A stretch of DNA of 64,000 nt from Monilinia fructicola (Eukaryota; Ascomycota; Leotiomycetes; Helotiales; Sclerotiniaceae), in assembly GCA_008692225.1 (NCBI GenBank), contig VICG01000003.1, positions 1,233,501-1,297,500 of the forward strand, read 5' to 3'. The translations under genes were made by a program, and so were the position numbers. The notes beneath the pieces were generated by a model that ran no database searches, had not been told where the DNA came from, and saw only the letters and a program-made list of their open reading frames with translations. Below are positions 55,731 through 64,000 of this stretch, one piece after another. The first letter of the stretch is position 1. Each line of letters starts with the position of its first letter.

Positions 55731-57539
55731 ATGGAGGTATGCTACTCATTCTATATAATGAAACACTTTTAATCAAATAATATATAGAAATCTATGGTAA
55801 CATCTAACGACCAAATGTCACTTTTTCGTCCGCCTATCGTGCGCTCCGCAGCCGGAGTACTTGATCGTTCTCTCTTTTCCAAAACTATACCGATTTCTGC
55901 TGCGAGGCTTTTGAATAATAAAATCATATCGAAGTGCCGATCGCAATTGACAAAAAGTAAAGAAATGCTACAGGAAGATAGAGTTGCGCCCATTCGGTCG
56001 GATCCAGATCCAGAATTTGCAGCGAAGGGTGGGAAGTGTTTGCTTTTGAACCCTAGAGTAAAGCATGACGGTAAAGAGCCCTAGGCAACCAGAGGAGTGG
56101 AAGGCAATGTTAATATCTTGGTAGATCCTACGACTTGGAGCCCAATTTTACAGGAAGCTGTAAAAGCGCAGGACTTAGGAGTTATCCCATATGATTTGAC
56201 TTTGGATTATGATCATTGGAATTATAGTATGCCGTTCCCAGGTCTGCATATAAATCTATCGGCGGCTAATATCCACAGTTGATATCATGAAATCTATACT
56301 TCCCGAAGATGCTCAAGGAGAAATCCCCGTCGGCTTTGCCATTGTCGGTCATGTTGGTATTACTCCACTTCCCCTACCATCTTAACTTCTCTGACAACCT
56401 TAGCTCACCTCAACTTACACGACGAATACCTCCCATATAAACACCTCGTTGCATCCGTTCTCATGGATAAAAACCCCACCATCCGCACCGTCATCAACAA
56501 AATCGATGATGTTGGTACCGTCTCTGAATACCGGACTTTCTCCTACGAAGTGCTTGCGGGTGAAGATAATATGAATGTTGAAATACGCGAAGGAGATTGT
56601 ACGTTCCGATTCGATTATTCAAAAGTTTACTGGAATAGTAGGTTGCAGACAGAACATAAGCGATTGGTGGATCTGTTTGAACCTGGGGATGTGGTTTGTG
56701 ACGTTATGGCGGGGGTGGGTCCGTTTGCCTTACCGGCGGGGAAGAAAGGGGTATTTGTGTGGGCAAATGATTTGAACCCGGATAGTTATAAGGCTATGAC
56801 GGATGCAGTTGTTAGGAATAAGGTATACTCCACCCTTCTCGAGTCTTTAAAGCTCTATTCACATGATGTTACAAATATCACGACGGTCAACATAAACCAC
56901 AAGTTGCTACACATTGATGAGAATGCCTATGACAAGGCGCTTCAATCTGATTCAATCCACAATACCCCTGTATTATTGGATAACGAAGACAATAACTAAC
57001 ATACCTTTCAGGTTGAAAATTTCGTCCGCACCTTTAACGAGGACGGCCACAAGTTTATCCCTCAAGCCGCCGATGACCTCCTCCACCTCGCCGCCACAAA
57101 CCAAAACATCATAACTATCGCCCCCAAACGACCCTCCCGTCACGCTCTTCCCTCAAAACAACCACCTCCTCCCCCTAAAACCCTTACCATTCCCAATACC
57201 ATCTCCCATTTCGTCATGAACCTCCCTGCTACCGCAATAGATTTTCTTCCCGCCTTTCACGGCCTCTATCACACCTCTCAACATCTCTTTACCCCACATA
57301 CTGAAGTAAGACTACCAATGGTCCATGTACATTGCTTTGCGCCAAAGAACGAAGATAATGAGGCGGCAAATATCGAGATCTGTGAGAGAGTTAGTGAGAA
57401 ACTGGGGGTGAAGATTGTGCAAGGGGATCAATATGAAACGAAAGTTTGGGACGTGAGGGACGTGGCGCCAAAGAAGAGGATGTTTTGCGTAAGCTTCAGG
57501 ATTCCGGCCGAGGTGGCTTTCGGAGAGAGGAGGGGATGA
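55731..57539 (+). CDS. TRM5: tRNA (guanine37-N1)-methyltransferase Trm5
   Basis: Exons from the ATG at 55794 are 55794-56070, 56125-56226, 56279-56356, 56404-56822 and 57012-57539; 467 aa. A 6-nt upstream coding exon (55731-55736, ATGGAG) spliced over a 51-nt GTATGC...TATAG intron to 55788 joins in frame and would give 471 aa starting [11 protein letters not shown]. Trm5 makes 1-methylguanosine at position 37 next to the anticodon, in cytosol/nucleus and mitochondria, which prevents frameshifting. Landmarks are [74 protein letters not shown], the SAM motif [20 protein letters not shown] (Asp252) and [13 protein letters not shown]. The C-terminus has [14 protein letters not shown], with the family NLPA motif. 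The first intron listed (56071-56124) is 54 nt and carries an in-frame TAG, so retention would end the protein. The N-terminal region is basic and could be a mitochondrial signal. Confidence 0.92.
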
Positions 57540-58470
57540 GAGGTGCCAGTTTGCAGGATATACGCATAGGATGGATGGATGCTCATGGGAAATTTGGGCG
57601 AGCGTACCTCGATTGCAGAGATTGTTGGATCCCCACACGAGCGATCTATCGTACATGTATTCACGTATCACCCACTGGACTCACATCAAAAGTCCCTCGG
57701 TCGATAGCTACCCCTTTCCGTCGCCGAATCCCCGTCTCCCCATCACTACCTACCACCCCCCAATCCCCATATAGATAGATAATAGCTACAATAGATTCCA
57801 TCTCCCTCCAACACACATGCACACACGTGACACACCTCAATCCAAGTCCCCCGCATGCACCCACCCACATCAACCCGTCCCGCGAACCTCCGAGCAACAT
57901 GCTCGCTCGGCCAAGCGACGCGTGGGATGCGATGACGCCAAGGGCAAATACACCCCGCGGATACGATCCCCGCGTTTGCATCACCCCCAAATCACGATTC
58001 GATGGCGGGATTCGACGATGCAGGGAACGCGACTTGCTGGGGCGGGGGGGGGGGGGGGGAACGTAACACCGTGTTTGCAGCCGTACGGTGTATTTGGGAT
58101 TTATTTTTTTGGGAGAAGGTGGGGTCGGGGGAGGGGTCTCGCCTAAGTAGACGGATGGCGCGATAGTGTTCGGGACGTTGCGATGCGGAGGGCTCGGATG
58201 GGGACTCTATGGTATAGAGATGTGGTGCAGTGCAGTGCAGTGTCCTGTGGTCTCGTCTGGATGATCCTGATTGCGTTGCGTTTCATTGAATGTGATATCT
58301 CTCTCGATCTCGCTCTCTCTCGAATCGCAAAGTCGAGAGTCGAGAGTCGAGATTCTTATCACGGGGAAGGAGGGTTGTGCTGTCGTGAGAGGGGGGGGGC
58401 TTATATTTTCTATGCGGGTCCTGCATGTGGATGTGGGTTTTTGTGGTTGTGGCGGAGGAAGGGGATGGTG

Positions 58471-58512
58471 CTGAGTGGGATGGGATGGAATGGCATGGCA
58501 TGGCATGTCGTG
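58471..58512. repeat. Short (GGATG/GCATG)n pentamer array
   Basis: GGGATG and GGCATG pentamer-like units are repeated about eight times with variation. The same unit type recurs near 61.35 kb. Confidence 0.75.
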
Positions 58513-60357
58513 GGGTGGGAGAGGGGGTCTGGTCTGGTTTGGGTTGGGTTGGGGGATGGGGGTTTGAGGGGGTATGTATTGCTTTGATCATTATGCTTGC
58601 TTTGCTATACTTTGCTATGCTATGGTATTCTATGGTGTATTTTATGATGTCTGGCGTGGTAGTTTACGCAATCTACGTACGTACTGTAACGCACAGCAAG
58701 TAAGCACCCTTGAGGTGAATTGGTCTGCGGGCGAAAACGTGGATGGCACGCCACGCAACGTGTGGACTCGTATGCCGCGGAGTGCACGCCACGACAGACA
58801 CGCGGTGGTGCAATCTGCCAAAGCTTGCGGCAAGCAGACCATGCCATGTCTCCTGAGCGGGGACTTGTGTATGCATGCGACGCGGGGGATGGGAGGTGAG
58901 GAATCATACGATGTCGTCACGTGGTATGGGTTGAGTGGGATCGCGGGAGATGATCAATGAGAGGAAGACGTGCGGCTTGCGGTGAACTGCGGGGCGCGGA
59001 ACGCTCATGCAAATCATATGTGCATGCTTTTTTGATCTGAATGCGAAAGAGGGATTGGGAGGAGAGAGCGGGGATAAGAAGAAGATGAGAAGAGAAGAAC
59101 TGTAATGCCATCTCGGGAATTAAATCATTAGACGGGAAGCTTTCTCTCTTCCTCGTCTGATGAAGATAGAATGGCAATGCAACGCTGAAGTGAGAAGGAA
59201 GGGTTCAATCTACCACGCTCCTGCACATCGTGACATCGACACACGACGAAAGAAATCGCCGCCAGCCCACTCACCCCCGCGACGACCACCCTCACGCCAA
59301 AGAATCACATGCAAAAGAAACCATGCCCCTTCCCACCCAAAACCAAAACCAAAACACACACCCCAATCTCGCCAAAATCCACTCGCCCAAGTTCACGTCA
59401 AGAGTCGACCCATAGCAGCACCATAGCATCACATCACGTAACCGAGCCTCCACACATCATACCCTGCAATCCATGCATCCTTCCCCATGTGAAGCAGGCC
59501 GCTGCACGCACCTGGACGGCTTGCAGAAAAAGCACGGCTTGCATGTCTTTTGCACGCCACGACCACGCCATGGCACGCCATCCATGCGCCGTCCGATATG
59601 GTGCATAGGAAGTAGCGTTTCATCCCGACAGTTCCGACTCGCCCTTCGGCGCGTCGGGAAGCGAGATGACTATAAGGAGGGGGGAAGAGGGGGCGTGCTC
59701 CTGTGTGAAGTCGTACTGTATGCGCCGCGTGTGGGGAGATGATAGATAAGATCTCCAGGGATGGGAGGTGGTTGTGATTGGGCACGGGGAATTTGTCAGG
59801 ACATGTGCTGTTGAGACATCGTATGTTGTATTTGTGTCGTTCTTGACTCACCCTGCTGGGGAAGTATACATACAGTATATGTATATGTATGCACCGGTAC
59901 TAAGATTAATTGCATACATAGCGGGGTAGACGAGGGAACTCCCCCTTTTATATTGATATGCTTGAGATTAAGCATGAACCATTGAAGTGTATAGCTGTCA
60001 ACCCCTCAAAGTCCATCAAATAAGATGCGATACGAAGCCACACGCGCCATCATTTTGTCCAAGAAACTCCTTCACGAGGCAAGGGTCATTTTACTGAATT
60101 TGTCACGCTGGTCGCTTACATGCAACTCGATACTGAGAGCTCTGGTGCTTTGCACGAAGACGACGTCTGTACGAAAGATATAGAGGATGGAGATGGGCCG
60201 TGGCTATTACAGTAAGATGAAAGGGTATACGTACATACAGTAGATGGGAATTGGCGAACAATCCCTTTTTGAAACATGGTACGGATGGGAGAGTTATAAT
60301 AATGCCATTACCAGGAATAGATCGTGTTCATAGCACGGCGCAGATAGTGAGCCCGTT

Positions 60358-60391
60358 GTGATTTGATTTGATTTGATTTGATTTGATTTGA
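60358..60391. repeat. (GATTT)n pentanucleotide array
   Basis: About six perfect tandem copies of GATTT are present. Confidence 0.9.
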
Positions 60392-61326
60392 TGGGATGTG
60401 AAGGGATAGGGTAGATCAGCGTGGGCTTGATAGGCTGAATAATGAAGGGATCTCGACTAATTTTCTATCCTAAAAATACAGTATTGGACATTCTTGATTG
60501 AGGGGTAGCAGTGGATATGGATCGACTTTTCGCATGTGAAAATCAGGTACAGCTTTATCGGGACGTTCCTTTACTGAAAAGGCTGGGTGTTACTACAACA
60601 CCGTCGAACCAATGATCATGGAACAAGGAAAGAAGGAAATCAGGGAACCAGGAAACCAGGAAAGAAGACAAGATTATCCCTTCGGGAGATGAACAATACA
60701 ATTGCCATTACAGTATTGATGGCAACATTATTGACAAGAGACCGTAGATAAGGCGTCAACGTGTCGTATCGTGTCGTGTCGTACTGCAACAGTAGTGTAG
60801 TGTATGAATGTGCAAAACTAGACAGAACCTTGCACTTGCATTTCGCGTGGACGGCTTCATAAGTCCATTATCATTCATGACTGTAACGTACTAAATGATT
60901 GGCCAATGTTGACAAAACCCCCCACTTCACCGTGGATGGATGGGTCGAGACCATCATGGCCATTTTCCATTTCATGCAACACGACTCCGTAATAATAAAG
61001 TCCTTCCTGCTTTGACAAAGTGACAAGAAACAGAGATGGAACGCGCTTGCGCCATGAATGAGATTGTGGTCGACTCCACAATTGGGCCGGACATATCGCT
61101 AGTTGGTGCTCGTACTCATATTCGATGTTCATACTGTAGTACAGTACGAACTTTTCATACTCATACTCATACGGTTACGGGTATTACTGTAACTTTACGG
61201 GATACCTCTTTGAGAAATTCGAGATACCGGACGGATAGAAGTTTCCGTTGCTAAATCATTTATTCACCTACTTTACCCATGATCCGATCTTCCCAAACCG
61301 TGGATTCTCTTACCGTACGTGTACTG

Positions 61327-61432
61327 TATGGTATTGTATGGAATGGTATGGCATGGTATGTATTGTAAGGAATGGTATGGCATGGCATGGCATGGCATGG
61401 TATGGTATGGTATTGAATTGTATTGTATTCTG
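61327..61432. repeat. Degenerate (TATGG/CATGG)n pentamer array
   Basis: About twenty pentamers of the form TATGG, CATGG, AATGG and TATTG run head to tail. The array gives chance frames on both strands that read as repeated Tyr, Gly, Met, Trp or His, and these are not genes. Confidence 0.88.
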
Positions 61433-62488
61433 TTATACATACCTCGTGTCTGTAACACGACGCTGTCTTTGCAACTAGTAAGACAAGTCTGCAGGCTAAT
61501 TGATGTTGATAAGCTCCAACCAAGCTTGTTTTCGCCGTCTCGCGCTTGGCCTACCATTCTCTGCGATGGATTGATTGGTTGGGTAGCTTGACGAGTTGAG
61601 ATATGACGGAGCGTACATGCATACATAGTTTGGCTCTCATCTTGCATTGCTCGATAGCAATAATGTCGTGCCGTGTCAAGGAAAGAATCGAGCGAGCGGG
61701 CTGCCGGACCATTTCGAAGGTCGCGTTTTGACTCGGGTCGTGATTGGATGCTGGGATGATGATGATGTTTGGCCTCTGGGTAGACTAAGCGATAAGCTGT
61801 TGTTGATATGGTACAGAGTCCAGTCGGTAATGATGAAGGAGACTCTTCGGTAAATGTAAATGTAGTGAGTGTACTGTACAATGTACATACTGTACATACA
61901 TACCTGGTCGCGGAAAAAGGAAAAACGGAAGGGACAAAAAAGGGAAAAGCAAAAAGCAAAAAGCAAAGAGCAAAAAGAAAAAAGGAAAAAGGAAAAAGAA
62001 TTATCTAGATTCTAAGACGTGTCATTTAGCCGCCTCCAATGGAGAAGTCGGGAGCCAATTTTCAAGCTTTGTGGGGGGGAGAGGTTGTGTATTAAATTAC
62101 TGTAAGTTTAGAACTATATTTCCTATTGTGCAGGTGGAATTTATATCGTACAGTCTTTATGTACAGTACACAGTACAGTAGCGATGCGTATCCCTTACTC
62201 ATGAACACACATGTGTATGACAAGCTGACAGCTTGTATGAAGCAATTCACATGACAAAGTGAGTGCAGCATGGTTGGTGTATGCATCCAGTGCTTGTCCA
62301 CTGCACGCACATCAAGTTTCGATAACCTTGAGAGTCTGATGGTTGACTGTATGATGAATGGGAATGCTGTATGCCTAACAGATGCTTATATTATTGTTCC
62401 TGTCTGTTCCTGTTCCTGTTCCTGTATTGAGTTTTCAGATATTGAGATTCCTTCATCCTTCATCCCTCATCTCATCCTTCATCCTGAG

Positions 62489-62517
62489 CCATCTATCTAT
62501 CTATCTATCTATCTATC
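62489..62517. repeat. (ATCT)n tetranucleotide microsatellite
   Basis: About seven tandem copies of ATCT are present. Confidence 0.9.
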
Positions 62518-64000
62518 TTTGTATGTAGTAATTATAAATTTCCCAAATGTTTATTAACTCATGTCGAAAGAAGCATCTCCAAGCTGGAAAGAGGTAAAAG
62601 CTATCCTCTCACTAACGAAACTTTATACTTTAGTAGCTATTATCAATAATAACGCACGGCAATTTTCTTCACCATGAGCAAGAGTGACTGATATTCCATT
62701 GTTCGTCCCATTTGGATAGCGTGGTAGCAATGCTAAACCTGAAATCTTCTCACATTCGTTGGATTGGTGATAGAAATGGAATCATACACGGTGCTTGGCT
62801 TGGGAGAAGAGACATTGCAATTTGCTCGACGGTACAGCTTGATCGCCCGAGAGTAAGGTGATGCGTGCCAGTTTCCTCGATTATCTTCGGGTGCGATGGG
62901 TGGTCCAACGATTTTCAGTACATTTGTTTTGTGAGAAATACAGGAATGCTTCATCGGCCAGAGCCGAAAGTAATTGATGGCCCTTAGCGGTACATCGAAA
63001 GTGCAGGTTCCTTGGAACAGACGATCTCCCGTTCAGACCCGATTTTCTGTCAGTCGCTTTTGCGCACCGGAGATCCTGGTAGGTTGCGTGCAGGAGAAAA
63101 GGCGCCGAGCCATGAACAACCAAGATTTACCAACTTTGAGATGCCAACAAGCGTAATGGTGCTGGTGTCTTGTGGAGTGAACCCCAAAGGAATCGTCGGT
63201 GTCTGCAGGAGCGATTAAATCATCGACGCAGAACTTTCTGAAACCGGCATGTACAATCCCTCCGGGCCATTAAGAAGATATCCTTAGAACTGAGTCCCGT
63301 ATCAATGATTTAATGTACGTAAGGATCCTGTCAAGCGTGAAGAGTAGCCTCCCTTCTGAGTTCTCATACGCTGCCACGTTAAAGCCACCCGATATGTTTC
63401 TGTCAAAGCGAGTAAATGGACTATTTTGAGATAAGGCTATTGCGTACTCAATCTCCAACCCATGCGATCAGCATGCGTGAACACTGAATATCGATATATA
63501 GTTTGGACTTGATATCATGATGCTTGACCAAATGATAGATTAGGGCTGGCCTATGCAACTAACTCGGAACCAAGACTGAAGCTCGGTAAAACGCTCGCGA
63601 CTGAACAAAAGTTTATCCATGGATGGATGGGTGGACTTTTTCCCATTCGCTCTCAGGGGTTTGTTCAAAAACCAAGAGATTAGTTGGCTTCCGGAGCATC
63701 CAGAATTCGAACCATCACCTCATGGGGTAGTTTAGTTTGACTTAGTGGCAGTGGCAACGAGAATTTTACTTTCCGAGCCATCAGTTTGCACCTGCGGCCA
63801 GCGAGTTTTCGGCCCTGCTCGTCTACCACCATCCCCACCATCGTCCCGGGAAGAGGAAAAAGGGCAGATGTGAGTGGCTGATGGCGCATGGGGGTCAGCT
63901 TGACGACGCTCAACTACTGTACTGTACTAGTACTACCTAATGAAAATTTCTAAAGTTTCGGGAAGCCGAGTTGATGAGCTCTGAGCTCTGAGCACTAAGC

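Larger units (their letters stand above)
57540..64000. other. 6.5-kb gene-free region to the end of the window
   Basis: No conserved gene is recognised. From about 57.8 to 59.7 kb the DNA is GC-rich with G-runs (for example near 58040-58060), and chance open frames occur on both strands. Beyond 59.8 kb it is AT-richer with simple repeats. The short frames lack family motifs and consistent codon use, so they are not called. A gene ending outside the window may have its promoter here. Confidence 0.5.

Noticed and set aside
56823..56998. Open extension of TRM5 exon 4 past the GTATAC donor
   Set aside because: Read-through replaces the conserved [13 protein letters not shown] segment and stops; splicing to 57012 restores Trm5 sequence in frame.
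58425..58703. Gly/Trp/Val-rich frame in the GC-rich region
   Set aside because: It is generated by G-rich pentamer and hexamer repeats.
63690..63725. GGTTCGAATTC on the minus strand, resembling a tRNA T-arm
   Set aside because: The five bases on each side do not pair as a T-stem and no D-arm or anticodon arm is found at the right distance.

Overview
The window is nuclear DNA of a filamentous ascomycete (Pezizomycotina). The evidence is short GT-AG introns (mostly about 50-160 nt), eukaryotic housekeeping proteins with filamentous-fungal features (a CBF/HAP2 subunit, SAGA/NuA4 Tra1, a fungal RBR ligase, fungal nicotianamine synthase) and long AT-rich, microsatellite-filled intergenic DNA. Codon use and protein style suggest a leotiomycete such as a Sclerotiniaceae relative, but that placement is an inference made without a database search. 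I saw no transposon, CRISPR array, rRNA or convincing tRNA.

Layout. 1.6-7.5 kb, plus strand: a WDR83/MORG1-type WD40 protein, an HGGG-type alpha/beta-hydrolase and a PLP aminotransferase of the Aro8/KAT II type. 8.2-12.6 kb: the cytosolic Fe-S scaffold ATPase CFD1 (minus), divergent from a 978-aa acidic low-complexity protein with FGDF-like motifs (plus). 13.7-25.5 kb, minus: one very large gene, TRA1 (about 3,860 residues). 25.5-30.8 kb: AT-rich DNA with a broken RBR E3 ligase and a broken nicotianamine synthase. 30.8-42.0 kb: an 11-kb gene-free stretch full of simple repeats, leading to hapB/HAP2. 43.0-47.8 kb: gene-free, partly GC-rich. 47.8-57.5 kb: a compact block of conserved genes, RNA1 (RanGAP), COX17, SEC10, NUS1, an AlkB homologue and TRM5, arranged as three divergent pairs. 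57.5-64 kb: gene-free.

The genes do not form a pathway cluster. They serve separate core processes: transcription co-activation (TRA1, hapB), Fe-S and copper delivery (CFD1, COX17), metal chelation (nicotianamine synthase), nuclear transport (RNA1), exocytosis (SEC10), dolichol synthesis (NUS1), DNA/RNA repair (AlkB) and tRNA modification (TRM5).

The most notable pattern is a dense set of single-base frame breaks, often in homopolymers, confined mainly to 20.4-30.8 kb (TRA1, the RBR gene, nicotianamine synthase), with one more in AlkB. Neighbouring genes read cleanly. In TRA1 the inferred gains and losses restore an open frame of exact codon multiple, which points to local consensus errors rather than decay. 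I found no convincing undescribed system. The most interesting biological leads are a stop-free, frame-preserving 57-nt intron in the TRA1 pseudokinase region, a 32-nt intron in SEC10, a 6-nt first coding exon candidate in TRM5, a degenerate PCNA-binding box at the AlkB N-terminus, and recurrent intergenic palindromes.
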